In this document: in pieces, positions 42,806 to 51,719 of the stretch | Position numbering within the stretch: the stretch's first letter is position 1 | How the letters are laid out: each line of letters starts with the position of its first letter | From: Pseudanabaena sp. Salubria-1 | GTDB lineage: Bacteria > Cyanobacteriota > Cyanobacteriia > Pseudanabaenales > Pseudanabaenaceae | Assembly: GCA_023336205.1 (NCBI GenBank) | Contig: JALQCR010000041.1 | Span: forward strand, 1 to 57,344 | DNA: 57,344 bases | Direction of reading: 5' to 3' | Notes under the pieces: model-generated | Told to the model about the DNA's origin: nothing | Seen by the model: only the letters and a program-made list of their open reading frames with translations | The model's database searches: none | Program-made: the position numbers and the translations under genes

Positions 42806-45535
42806 ATGGCAAAGCAAGGGCAGCAACAGCTAGATTTCGGGTTGGAGTCTAACGGGGGAAATATCATACCGACCTCATTGCATACAGAAATGCAGCGATC
42901 GTACCTAGAGTATGCGATGAGCGTCATTGTTGGTCGTGCTTTGCCCGATGCCCGTGATGGGCTTAAACCTGTGCATCGCAGGATTATTTATGCCATGCAT
43001 GAGCTTGGACTTGTTCCAGAACGACCATTTCGTAAGTGCGCTCGCGTTGTCGGAGACGTATTGGGTAAATATCACCCTCATGGAGATCAATCGGTTTACG
43101 ATGCCCTAGTACGACTAGTCCAAGACTTTTCTAGTCGATACCCGCTACTGGCGGGACATGGTAACTTTGGCTCCGTGGATAATGACCCGGCGGCAGCCAT
43201 GCGCTATACCGAATGTCGCTTGGCTGCGATCGGCAACGAGGCCTTGCTGAGCGAAATCGAAGAAGATGTTGTTGATTTTGTAGATAACTTTGATGGCTCA
43301 GAGCAGGAACCTGCGGTTTTACCTGCCCAGTTGCCAATGCTGTTGCTCAATGGCTCTACTGGTATCGCCGTGGGCATGGCGACCAATATTCCGCCGCATA
43401 ATTTGAGTGAAGTGGTTGATGGTGCGATCGCCTTAATCGATAACCCTAATTTGTCCGATGAACAGTTATTGAGCTTAATCCCCGCGCCTGACTTTCCTAC
43501 AGGTGGGATTATTATGAATCAGGATGGTGTGCGTGAGGCATATCTAACTGGGCGTGGTAGCGTAACTATACGTGGGGTGGCGGCAGTTGAGCAATTTGGC
43601 GGCAAAGGTACAGGCAAACGCCAAAAACTTGCCATCATTGTTACTGAATTGCCTTACCAAGTAAATAAATCAGCATGGATCGAGAAAATTGCCGAATTGG
43701 TAAACAATGCCAAAATTGATGGGATTTCGGATATTCGTGATGAGAGCGATCGCGCAGGAATGCGAGTTGTCATTGAACTAAAAAAAGATATTTCCCCAGA
43801 AGTAGTTATCGAGCAGCTATATCGTCAAACTGCTCTGCAATCAAATTTTGGCGTAATACTCTTAGCTCTCAAAGGTTCACAACCAAAGCAAATGTGCCTG
43901 CGTGAGCTGCTGCAAGAATTTCTAGTTTTTCGTGAAGAAACCCTTGTTAAGCGTTTTCGTTATGAATTGAAGAAAGCGGAAGAGAAATCGCATCTATTAG
44001 AAGGACTAGTGATAGTTCTCCAAGATATTGATCGTTTGATCAGGATTTTGAGATTTGCAAATAATAGCGCTCTTGCTAAAACTGATCTCCAAACAGAATT
44101 TGCACTATCTGAAACCCAAGCTGAAGCAATTCTCTCCATGCCTTTGCGTCGGATCACTGCCATTGAGCAACAAAAGATCCGCGAAGAATTAGAAACTTTG
44201 CAGCAACAAGTTGCTCGGTTAGAGAGACTACTGGGCGATCGCCGCGAGTTGATGAAATATCTCAAAAAAGAACTACGCGATCATAAAAAAAGACATAGCG
44301 ATCAGCGACGAACTCGCCTCGCATGGGAATTACTTGAAAATCAACAAGTTATCAATGTTTCTCCAAGTGATGATCCAGAACCACCAAAAGAAACCTCGAA
44401 AAGAGCTAAATCTAAAAAAACTGAAGGAGAAATCCAGATTCAGCAAACCCTTGAGACTGGGAATGTAACTGAGGAAATCAGCGAAAAAACAAGCGATCGC
44501 AAATCCACTAAATCATCAAATAATAAGCGACCTAACCTCGTAGAAGTCCCTCTCATCTCGCTAACAACTGAGCTAAACATTCCTATTGCAGAACCGCAGG
44601 ATATTACAGTTCAGATCACTCATAAGGTCTATATCAGAGGGTTTGAGAGTAATTCTAGGGCTTCACAATCTGCGGATTTAGGCGATGATGTTACGATCGC
44701 ATCCTATGACACCCGTAGCGATCGCGAAATGGTGGTGATGACTAGTTCAGGCAGAGTCTTTCCCCTTGCTCTTGCGAATGTGCCAATTGTCAAAGGTAAA
44801 GGACGGGCTACTCCTTTAATTACACTATTGCCCGATAACACTGATCGCATCGTGTCACAGTTTGTCTGGGAAAAGAATGCCGAATCGACCGAAGGTTTAG
44901 TCCTGCTTTCTAATCAAGGTAAAATCAAGCGATCTCCGCTTTCAGAATTTGCCGACATGACTGCAAGGGGATTAATTGCCGCTAAATTCAAAGATGATGA
45001 CTCTCTTTTCTGGGCAGATATTGTCGGTTTAGAGCAAGACCTTGCGATCGCTACCTCCGCAGGTCGAATTTTGCGACTCAAAGCTGATGAGACTCAAATT
45101 CCTACCGTAGGGAGAGCCGCCGCAGGAAATATTGCTTTGCGTTTAGGAAGCTCAGAAACTCAAATTGGTGTATCGGTTCTAGATTTGCAAGCCAATCCTA
45201 ATTCTGAACTGATTTTAATTACTACCGAAGGTTTTGCCAAGCGGATAGCGGCTGCAAATATTCGATCCGCAATCAGAGGTGCGATCGGTTCGCAATGCTT
45301 CAAGTTTCAATCGCGAGCCGATAAGCTAGTGAGCATGACTGCGATCGCTAAGCCTCGTCTAGATTTACCAGTCACGTTTTTGATCGGTCAAGAAGGCGAC
45401 ATTGGTTTAAGAACTGTACAAATGCCTCTGGGCGCAATTCCTTTAGAATCACCCAATAGTCAAGGACGTTCGATTTTTGCAGGTGAAAGTGATTTAGTGC
45501 GATCAGAAAAAGTAATCCGCGTAGTTGCCAAATAA
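42806..45535 (+). CDS. Type IIA DNA topoisomerase subunit A, ParC-like (annotated as GyrA in many cyanobacteria)
   Basis: 909 residues. The breakage-reunion domain is intact: YAMSVIVGRALPDARDGLKP, KYHPHGDQSVYDALVRL and the catalytic Tyr-134 with Arg-133 in AAAMRYTECRL. A charged linker (about 510-570, Lys/Glu/Ser-rich) joins a beta-pinwheel domain. No GyrA box (QRRGGKG-like) was seen in that domain, so negative supercoiling is doubtful and decatenation (ParC role) is more likely. The residue matching E. coli GyrA Ser-83 is Gln-95, as may be usual in this paralogue. The left arm of its terminator covers the last codons. Confidence 0.9.
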   Translation: MAKQGQQQLDFGLESNGGNIIPTSLHTEMQRSYLEYAMSVIVGRALPDARDGLKPVHRRIIYAMHELGLVPERPFRKCARVVGDVLGKYHPHGDQSVYDALVRLVQDFSSRYPLLAGHGNFGSVDNDPAAAMRYTECRLAAIGNEALLSEIEEDVVDFVDNFDGSEQEPAVLPAQLPMLLLNGSTGIAVGMATNIPPHNLSEVVDGAIALIDNPNLSDEQLLSLIPAPDFPTGGIIMNQDGVREAYLTGRGSVTIRGVAAVEQFGGKGTGKRQKLAIIVTELPYQVNKSAWIEKIAELVNNAKIDGISDIRDESDRAGMRVVIELKKDISPEVVIEQLYRQTALQSNFGVILLALKGSQPKQMCLRELLQEFLVFREETLVKRFRYELKKAEEKSHLLEGLVIVLQDIDRLIRILRFANNSALAKTDLQTEFALSETQAEAILSMPLRRITAIEQQKIREELETLQQQVARLERLLGDRRELMKYLKKELRDHKKRHSDQRRTRLAWELLENQQVINVSPSDDPEPPKETSKRAKSKKTEGEIQIQQTLETGNVTEEISEKTSDRKSTKSSNNKRPNLVEVPLISLTTELNIPIAEPQDITVQITHKVYIRGFESNSRASQSADLGDDVTIASYDTRSDREMVVMTSSGRVFPLALANVPIVKGKGRATPLITLLPDNTDRIVSQFVWEKNAESTEGLVLLSNQGKIKRSPLSEFADMTARGLIAAKFKDDDSLFWADIVGLEQDLAIATSAGRILRLKADETQIPTVGRAAAGNIALRLGSSETQIGVSVLDLQANPNSELILITTEGFAKRIAAANIRSAIRGAIGSQCFKFQSRADKLVSMTAIAKPRLDLPVTFLIGQEGDIGLRTVQMPLGAIPLESPNSQGRSIFAGESDLVRSEKVIRVVAK

Positions 45536-45579
45536 AGGAGAAAGCCTCGCTGCGCGAGGCTTTCTCCTTTATTTGGCAA
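45525..45579 (+). terminator. Topoisomerase gene terminator overlapping its last codons
   Basis: 25-bp perfect arms (45525-45549, 45555-45579), loop CTGCG. The left arm contains the last codons GCC AAA and the TAA stop (45533-45535), so the right arm is a mirror copy of the gene end. Confidence 0.92.
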
Positions 45580-45677
45580 TTCACAAAAGTGTAACAACAC
45601 TTATGTGAATTGAAAACCAAATCCTGTAATGGTTTTAAGACATAAAATGGCTATGCCATTTTGTGCCTTGGTATAAA
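45578..45677. repeat. Three-hairpin MITE-like repeat, copy 3
   Basis: Complete copy: CAATTCACAAAAGTGT...ACACTTATGTGAATTG hairpin, AAATCCTGTAATGGTTT, then ACATAAAATGGCTATGCCAT continuing TTTGTG and TTGGTATAAAT. It lies between convergent topoisomerase and glutaredoxin genes and abuts the topoisomerase terminator. Confidence 0.85.
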
Positions 45678-45682
45678 TTTAG

Positions 45683-45940
45683 CTATGCTAGCAAAGCATC
45701 AAGTTTACCTTTAGAATCTAGAGCATGGATAGCATCACAGCCACCGATATGCTGATCGTTGATAAAAATTTGTGGGACAGAACGCTTACCATCAGAGCCT
45801 CTATCTGCCATCGCTGATCGCGCTGCTTCGTCCCCATCGATCACATATTCCGTATATTCTACGTTTTTCTTATCGAGCAAATGCTTTGCCCTTATACAGA
45901 AGGGACACATGCGCCATGTATAAATCTCAACCTTTGCCAT
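45683..45940 (-). CDS. grxC: Glutaredoxin 3 (GrxC)
   Basis: Small dithiol oxidoreductase of 85 residues that reduces disulfides and glutathione mixed disulfides. The active site is WRMCPFCIRAK (CPFC, Cys-12 and Cys-15). The cis-proline motif KRSVPQIFI and the glutathione-binding GGCDAIHAL follow. Length and motifs match dithiol cyanobacterial GrxC. Monocistronic. Confidence 0.95.
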   Translation of the reverse strand: MAKVEIYTWRMCPFCIRAKHLLDKKNVEYTEYVIDGDEAARSAMADRGSDGKRSVPQIFINDQHIGGCDAIHALDSKGKLDALLA

Positions 45941-46003
45941 AACAATTTCCTGAACTTGTTTAACCTAAGTACCTTGGCACAATTCAAAACCCAGAATCAA
46001 GAT

Positions 46004-46044
46004 CAAGATCTGTATTGCCCGCTGTGCGGGCAATACAGATCTTG
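46004..46044. repeat. Palindrome upstream of grxC
   Basis: 19-bp perfect arms CAAGATCTGTATTGCCCGC (46004-46022) and complement (46026-46044), loop TGT. Confidence 0.85.
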
Positions 46045-46110
46045 GATTTTTATTTTTAATTGAGCTAATGTACTTGAGACATTTTAACAAATCTTAAAGA
46101 CTGATATATG

Positions 46111-46233
46111 CGTCGGGCGGGGGGGAACCCAAAAAAAAATTTGGGGGGGCCCCGGTTTTTTGGTGTTGTCTGAAGACCCAAAAGGGTTCGCAACGTCGTT
46201 GTTTGGCCTCCCCCCCCCCCCCCCCCCCCCCCC
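46111..46233. other. Internal homopolymer block, suspected assembly junction
   Basis: Runs of G, A, G, C, T and a final run of about 25 C surround about 40 bp of mixed sequence. Two overlapping ORFs rich in Gly and Pro across it are artefacts. The block separates grxC from a truncated MITE and ftsI. Confidence 0.7.
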
Positions 46234-46311
46234 GCTTCTGTGAAATAAAAGCCAAACCCTGTAAGGGTTTAAAAACACAAAATGGCGTAGCCATTTTGTG
46301 TTTTGGTATTA
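46234..46311. repeat. MITE-like repeat, copy 4, left end lost in the homopolymer block
   Basis: Starts CTTCTGTGAA after the poly-C run, then AAACCCTGTAAGGGTTT, CACAAAATGGCGTAGCCATT continuing TTGTG, and ends TTTTGGTATTA. The final TTA is the complement of the ftsI stop codon. Confidence 0.8.
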
Positions 46312-48213
46312 AGTGCGATCGCGAGGTGGCGTAGATGAAGGACTGGGAGAACTACTGCGATCGCGAGATGGAGTAGGTGCAGCGCTAGGAGAAGTATTTG
46401 GGGAAGGCTTTACATCTTGAGGTGATGGTGAGGCTGATGGCTCAGGCAGAATTGGTATTTTAGATATCACTTCTTCAGGATGACTTGGCGGAATCCCTTC
46501 GCTGACAATAATGTCTTCGATTACTGTCTTGACAATTGGAGCCGCAACAGTAGAACCAAATGCATCTGCTCCAACAGGTTCATCAATCACTGCCAACACC
46601 ACATAACGTGGCTCCTTCGAGGGAAAAATACCAACAAAGCTAGTGATCTTAGCATTGATATAACCGCCACCAGTAGTTGAAGCCTTTTGAGCAGTACCAG
46701 TTTTACCAGCAATCCGATAACCAGGAATACGTGCAGGTAAACCAGTCCCCTTCTCGACAACATTAGTCATCATTTCCACAACCCTCTGAGCCGTGGCAGG
46801 CGAAATGACTTGTCGTGGGGTTGGTAACTTCGGTTGATAATACTCTTCGCCTTCATCATTAATTAAACCTTTGACCACATGGGGCGTAAGCAACTTGCCA
46901 CCACTGGCAAGAATGCCCTGCAATTGCACCATCTGAATCGGTGTGAGCGAAAATCCTTGTCCAAAAGAAGCCGTTGCTGGCTCGATCACATATTCAATGA
47001 ACTGCTCTTGGGGCTTGAGAGTACTGGAGGTTTCTGCAGGCAGATCAATGCCAGACATATCTCCCAGCCCGATACGCTCTAGCCAACCATAATAAACCGA
47101 TGGCTTCATGCGTTGGATGATATGCACCATGCCCACATTGCTAGATCGCTCTAGGATTTGGCTAATACTAAGAGAACCAACCGCACCAACTTGATCGTAG
47201 TCAAAGTTAGCCACAGGCCAGCCGCCAATAGTAAGCGCTCCTTCATCATTAAATACAGTGTCTGGCTGAATCGCTCCTGCTTCGAGAGCGATCGCGACAT
47301 TAATCGGCTTAAATGTTGACCCTGGTTCAAACAAGTCTGAAACTGCCCAATTTTTGAACAGTTTGACATCGGACTCATAATAGCGATTTGGATCATAAGT
47401 TGGCTCCGTCACTAGTGATAGCAGCCCACCATCCCTAACGTCCATAACAATCACAGAGCCACGTTTTGCACCAAACTTGACCATCTGTTGCTTGAGGATT
47501 TGCCTAGCAGTGCGTTGAATGCGCGAGTCAATAGTCATTTGTAAGCTAGTGCGATCGCTTTGCAACATCCCCGCAGGAATACGGTTAGGGATGAACTTGC
47601 CATTACCATCTTGGGCAACTAATGGGGCTTGGTCAGTGCGCTCTAGTAACTTTTCTTGACTAAGTTCGATTCCTGCTTGACCACGATGATCGACATTCAC
47701 AAAGCCGAGTAGTTCCGCAGCGAGATCTTGCTGTGGATAGAGTCGATGCCGCTGTTGCACAAGATCTAACCCATCTAGACCTAAACTAAAAATTAGATCA
47801 GCTTTTTCCTCGGATAGCCAATATTCGACTTGGATAGAAGTAGTATCACGGGTAAGAACACTGAGCAATTTATCGGCAGGCCGTCTGAGGATCGGCGCAA
47901 GTTTTTCAGCGATCTCTTCAGGTTTCTTTTTGTAAAGAAGAGGATGCGCAAATAATGTGTATACAGGGCGATCTAAAGCTAAAACTGCACCTTTGCGATC
48001 GGTTATGGTGCGACGAGGAATAAATGGTCGCATGGTAAACATTTGCTGCCGTCGAGCCTTTTCGAGCAAATCAGGCGATGCAATCACCTGTAAGTACACT
48101 AATCGCACAATCAAACCAAGCATCGACAGAGCCAAAATTAACCAGATCAGCACTGTTCGACGTTTGAATAGATTAATAGTGGCAAGATCTTTGGGCAGAA
48201 GCGATGGGGTCAT
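46309..48213 (-). CDS. ftsI: Peptidoglycan transpeptidase FtsI/PBP2-like (class B penicillin-binding protein)
   Basis: Septal peptidoglycan cross-linking enzyme, 634 residues. One N-terminal membrane segment (about 20-42, VLIWLILALSMLGLIVRLVY) is followed by the dimerisation domain (FIPRRTITDRKGAVLALDRP). The transpeptidase domain has EPGSTFKP (catalytic Ser near 299), SSN in ILERSSNVGM and AGKTGTAQ. The C-terminal 60 residues are a Pro/Ser/Arg-rich tail (SRDRSSSPSPSSTPPRDRT) encoded partly by HIP1 sequences, which is unusual. Its TAA stop is in a MITE copy. It follows murD by 21 bp, so the two are probably one cell-wall operon. Confidence 0.93.
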   Translation of the reverse strand: MTPSLLPKDLATINLFKRRTVLIWLILALSMLGLIVRLVYLQVIASPDLLEKARRQQMFTMRPFIPRRTITDRKGAVLALDRPVYTLFAHPLLYKKKPEEIAEKLAPILRRPADKLLSVLTRDTTSIQVEYWLSEEKADLIFSLGLDGLDLVQQRHRLYPQQDLAAELLGFVNVDHRGQAGIELSQEKLLERTDQAPLVAQDGNGKFIPNRIPAGMLQSDRTSLQMTIDSRIQRTARQILKQQMVKFGAKRGSVIVMDVRDGGLLSLVTEPTYDPNRYYESDVKLFKNWAVSDLFEPGSTFKPINVAIALEAGAIQPDTVFNDEGALTIGGWPVANFDYDQVGAVGSLSISQILERSSNVGMVHIIQRMKPSVYYGWLERIGLGDMSGIDLPAETSSTLKPQEQFIEYVIEPATASFGQGFSLTPIQMVQLQGILASGGKLLTPHVVKGLINDEGEEYYQPKLPTPRQVISPATAQRVVEMMTNVVEKGTGLPARIPGYRIAGKTGTAQKASTTGGGYINAKITSFVGIFPSKEPRYVVLAVIDEPVGADAFGSTVAAPIVKTVIEDIIVSEGIPPSHPEEVISKIPILPEPSASPSPQDVKPSPNTSPSAAPTPSRDRSSSPSPSSTPPRDRT

Positions 48214-48234
48214 GACTATATTTTGGCAAAATTC

Positions 48235-49638
48235 TTAGCGAAATTCTTGACAAAGCTCTTGGCAAAGTTGGCGGAAGCGATCGCCGCGCTGCTCGAAGTT
48301 AGCAAACTGGTCAAAGCTAGCACATGCAGGCGAGAATAGCACAGTTGGAAGAGGCTGGCTAGGGTGATTATGGGCGCGACTGTGGGCAATATGGGCTGCT
48401 TGTTTGACCGCGTTTTCGAGAGTTTCTACGATTTGATAGTTTTTAAACCCTACGTCTTTGAGCATGTCGGCAAATAAGGACGAAGCCTCACCTATTAATA
48501 GTACGCTGATCGCTCTTTGATGGATTTGCTCTAGCCATGCACTTGCCTCGCCTTGCTTTGGCTGACCTCCAGCAATCAATATGACAGGTGGTTTTACAGC
48601 TCTTAAGCCCACCTCCGCTGCATCATAATTTGTTGCTTTGCTGTCATTAATAAAAGCAATGCCTTCATAAAAGCAAATATGCTCAAGGCGATGTGGGACA
48701 CCTCGAAAACTGGAAATGGCAAGATCGATATATTTAGAGTCAATCCCTGCAAGCTTAGCCGCCGCCACTGCCATCAATAAATTTTGGCGATTGTGCTTAC
48801 CCAAAAGCTGCCAGTGGGAGATTGGGAAAATAGGCTCACCTCTAAATCTCACCCAGCCTTCATGAATACAAGCGCCATCAGCGATCGCTTCCACTACCTG
48901 ATCATCAAGCCCTGTCCAAATCGCTTTTGGCCACATTGCTGCCCCAAAATTCACTAAATATGGATCATTACCATTGAGGATTATGTTGGCAGATTGATCG
49001 ATCAATCTGGCCTTGATATTGCGATATGCGTCAAGGGTATAGTGGCGGTTAAGGTGATCGGGTGTAAAGGTTGTCCAGATACCGATTTGGGGCTTGACAG
49101 TTTTTGCTGATTCGATCTGATAGCTGCTCAGTTCAGCAATAATCCAATCAGGATCAAGTTTTTGCTGTAATACCTGTAGAGCTATTTCGCAAGCGGGAAA
49201 GCCAATATTGCCGCAGGCGATCGCCTTTAGCCCCGCAGCTTGAAAAATCTCCGCTGTTAGAGATGTGACTGTAGTTTTCCCATTAGTCCCTGTGATTCCT
49301 ACCCAAGGAATATGCTTTAGATAGCGCCAAGCGAGTTCGATCTCCCCGATCGTATCAATGCCAAGTGATCTCGCCTGTTCAACTTCCTGCCGATCCCAAG
49401 GAACACCTGGACTAATAGCTACAAGATCTACACTTTGACCAGATTCAAGTAATTTGGCAAAGTCAGGAAAGCCCCCAAGCTCAACTACTATGCCTTCTGA
49501 TTCTAAGGTTTGTTTTCGCTGTTCTAAGCTAGGACTAGCACTACTATCACTAACTGTCACTTGCCAGCCATCAGCTTTAAGCAATTTTGCCGCAGAAATC
49601 CCTGACTGTCCTAGTCCCAGTACATACGCTTGATGCAT
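48235..49638 (-). CDS. murD: UDP-N-acetylmuramoyl-L-alanine--D-glutamate ligase
   Basis: Cytoplasmic Mur ligase that adds D-Glu in peptidoglycan precursor synthesis. The 467 residues have the N-terminal Rossmann-like YVLGLGQSGISAAKLL, the ATP P-loop VGITGTNGKTTVTSL (about 112-126), AELSSYQIE, FTPDHLNRHYTLDAYRNIKA, the GKHNRQNLLMAVAA motif and FINDSKATNYDAAEVGL. Length is normal. ATG 49638 fits the family start (MHQAYVLGLG). ftsI follows on the same strand. Confidence 0.96.
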   Translation of the reverse strand: MHQAYVLGLGQSGISAAKLLKADGWQVTVSDSSASPSLEQRKQTLESEGIVVELGGFPDFAKLLESGQSVDLVAISPGVPWDRQEVEQARSLGIDTIGEIELAWRYLKHIPWVGITGTNGKTTVTSLTAEIFQAAGLKAIACGNIGFPACEIALQVLQQKLDPDWIIAELSSYQIESAKTVKPQIGIWTTFTPDHLNRHYTLDAYRNIKARLIDQSANIILNGNDPYLVNFGAAMWPKAIWTGLDDQVVEAIADGACIHEGWVRFRGEPIFPISHWQLLGKHNRQNLLMAVAAAKLAGIDSKYIDLAISSFRGVPHRLEHICFYEGIAFINDSKATNYDAAEVGLRAVKPPVILIAGGQPKQGEASAWLEQIHQRAISVLLIGEASSLFADMLKDVGFKNYQIVETLENAVKQAAHIAHSRAHNHPSQPLPTVLFSPACASFDQFANFEQRGDRFRQLCQELCQEFR

Positions 49639-49750
49639 GGCGATCGCTTGATTGATAAATTTATTAAATTAAAAAGTTAATAACCAAGGATACAGGAACT
49701 TGCGTAAGTAGGTAGTCACAATTAAATAACTAAGCAGCAATTCTCAATAT

Positions 49751-49806
49751 AAAAAATTAAAAATATAGCGACGGGCTACACCCATCGCTATATTTTTAGT
49801 TTTTTA
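49751..49806. repeat. Palindrome upstream of murD
   Basis: About 25-bp arms with three mismatches (AAATATAGCGACGGG / CCCATCGCTATATTT), loop CTACA. It is in the 404-bp divergent gap 49639-50042. Confidence 0.7.
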
Positions 49807-49846
49807 TACGCTGTAATTTGCTTTATTGTGGCGGATTTTACCCACC

Positions 49847-49906
49847 GCAACAATGTCAAAAACAATCCAGAGATTGTCTGCTCTAGATTATTTTTGACAT
49901 TGTTGC
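49847..49906. repeat. Inverted repeat upstream of the chemoreceptor gene
   Basis: 16-bp perfect arms GCAACAATGTCAAAAA (49847-49862) and complement (49891-49906) with a 28-nt loop. A short ORF across it (49828-50013) is spurious. Confidence 0.75.
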
Positions 49907-50042
49907 GAAGCGCACTCAAGACTTACAACACAAGGCTGTATGTTGTTAATATCTTAAAGACAAGCAAATTTAAGGGTTACTGTGAAGCAAACCGAAAATT
50001 ATCCTGTCTTTGAAGTTTCCAAACTGTTGAATATGTTTACAT

Positions 50043-51668
50043 ATGGCGAATAAACCTCCCTTCTCAAGCAAAAAAGCGAATGCAAAAAGAAAGAGGAAGG
50101 CTGCCGTTGCTGCTGCCCCTATATCCAGACAAGCTTCAAACAAGAGCAGTTGGTTAAATAATTTACCGATTAGCTCCAAAATCCTCTTTGCGATCGGTTC
50201 AACTAGCTTTTTATCGTTAGTTGGCTTTGTGATTGCCTCTTTGTATTTAAATAGTCACCTTTCAGCAATTGTTAATCAAGAAGTACAAAGGCAACTATCT
50301 GATGCCACATTATTTGTGTTTGGATTAGCGACTATTTTGATTGTGGTTACCTCAATGCTTGGACTGTTTATTGGTAGTACTCTTAGCAAAAGGATTCAGG
50401 CACTAGAAGCGATCGCTAGACAATATTCTTCAGGGAATTTTGAGACACCTGTAGAGCTTGGGGCAAAGGATGAAATTGGGAAGCTAGCCGAAGTCTTTAA
50501 TCAGATGACTTTTAACCTAGCTCAAAACAAGCAAGATCAATCTACTGCCCAGATTGAAGCCGAAGCCCAAAATGATATTTTCCAAGATGAGATTTCACAT
50601 TTGCTGGATGTGGTTTCGGAACTAGAGATGGGAGATCTAACAGCTAAGGCAGAAGTCAGTCCCCATGCTACGGGGTTGATTGCAGATACTCTCAATCGCT
50701 TGTCCGAGCAGCTAGCTGAAGTGCTTGCCGCAGTGTTGCAAACCGCACAGCAAGTTACTCTGCGTACCGATCGCCTTGAGAAATTAGCGATCGCTGTATC
50801 TCAGAACGCTGAGCAGCAGGAATCCTTGGTGGTACAAGCCCGTTTGGGAATTGAAGATGTAAACCAATTGGCTCAAGATGCAGCGCAACTAGCGATCGCT
50901 GCAAATAGAGCAGTGCAGAGGGTAAGATCAGCTGTAAGACAAGGGGAGGAGCAAATTATTTACTTGACTGCTTCGATTGAGTCTCTCCAAGCTGCGACTG
51001 TGCAGATGGTGCAAAGGATTAAAAATCTGGGTGAATTTGTGGCTCTTGCCAAACAGTTTGTACTAGACCAAAAACGTTTGGCTTCTTTAACTCAGGTTTT
51101 GGCTACCAATGCCTCAATGGTGGCAGCACGGGCGTTAGAACAACGAGATCCAGAACAATTTGTTTCTGTGGCAAGGGAATTTGAAGCGATCGCGTCGCAG
51201 GTAAATAACTTGGCAACCCAAACTAATAAGGGGCTAGTGGCTTTACAACAACGAACAGGATTTGTTGATGTAGTCGTGTCGGGTATTGATCAAGACGTTC
51301 GCGATGTGAATAGCCTTGTGTCGGACTTTACAAATAGTGTGAATAGTTCAGAGCAGTCATTTACTAATATCGCAACTGTAACTGAAGAGTTATCTGAAAT
51401 TGGTGTAGCAGTTACGGATTCTTCCCAATCAATTGCTGAAGCCGTAAAATTTAGCTTGGCTTCGATTCAAGATATTGAATCGATCGCCGAACGCTCTGCT
51501 TCTCAAGCGCAGTTTACTCGCGATCAATCGGGCAAGATGGGAATGCTAGCCCGTCAGTTACTAGAAAGGGTACAGTTTTTCCGTTTGCCGCCAATGCTGG
51601 AAACAGAGGACATGGAAATTGACGAGATGGAGTCTCTTGAGATTGAGGGATTTCAGGTTGTGAGCTAA
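50043..51668 (+). CDS. Methyl-accepting chemotaxis protein-like signal transducer with atypical tip
   Basis: 541 residues. A basic N-terminus (SKKANAKRKRKAAVAAAP) precedes two membrane segments (about 50-72 and 88-112) separated by only a short loop, so no large sensor domain is outside. A HAMP domain follows (SKRIQALEAIARQYSSGNFE ... AKDEIGKLAEVFNQM) and then a long coiled coil. The usual MCP hairpin (EAARAGExGRGFAVVAxEVR) is replaced by VAARALEQRDPEQFVSVARE and FEAIASQVNNLA. This is a PilJ-like cyanobacterial branch, possibly sensing via the membrane or cytosol. The CheA hybrid kinase gene starts 51 bp later, so the two likely act together in motility signalling. Confidence 0.85.
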   Translation: MANKPPFSSKKANAKRKRKAAVAAAPISRQASNKSSWLNNLPISSKILFAIGSTSFLSLVGFVIASLYLNSHLSAIVNQEVQRQLSDATLFVFGLATILIVVTSMLGLFIGSTLSKRIQALEAIARQYSSGNFETPVELGAKDEIGKLAEVFNQMTFNLAQNKQDQSTAQIEAEAQNDIFQDEISHLLDVVSELEMGDLTAKAEVSPHATGLIADTLNRLSEQLAEVLAAVLQTAQQVTLRTDRLEKLAIAVSQNAEQQESLVVQARLGIEDVNQLAQDAAQLAIAANRAVQRVRSAVRQGEEQIIYLTASIESLQAATVQMVQRIKNLGEFVALAKQFVLDQKRLASLTQVLATNASMVAARALEQRDPEQFVSVAREFEAIASQVNNLATQTNKGLVALQQRTGFVDVVVSGIDQDVRDVNSLVSDFTNSVNSSEQSFTNIATVTEELSEIGVAVTDSSQSIAEAVKFSLASIQDIESIAERSASQAQFTRDQSGKMGMLARQLLERVQFFRLPPMLETEDMEIDEMESLEIEGFQVVS

Positions 51669-51719
51669 TGTTCGAGCAAAAATCGTCATAATCACAAATT
51701 GATAGCGAATATCGAAATA

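Noticed and set aside
46084..46294. Two overlapping Gly/Pro-rich ORFs
   Set aside because: They are created by the poly-G/poly-C block, which looks artefactual.
49828..50013. 61-codon ORF before the chemoreceptor gene
   Set aside because: It covers an inverted repeat and the leader region and has no family resemblance.
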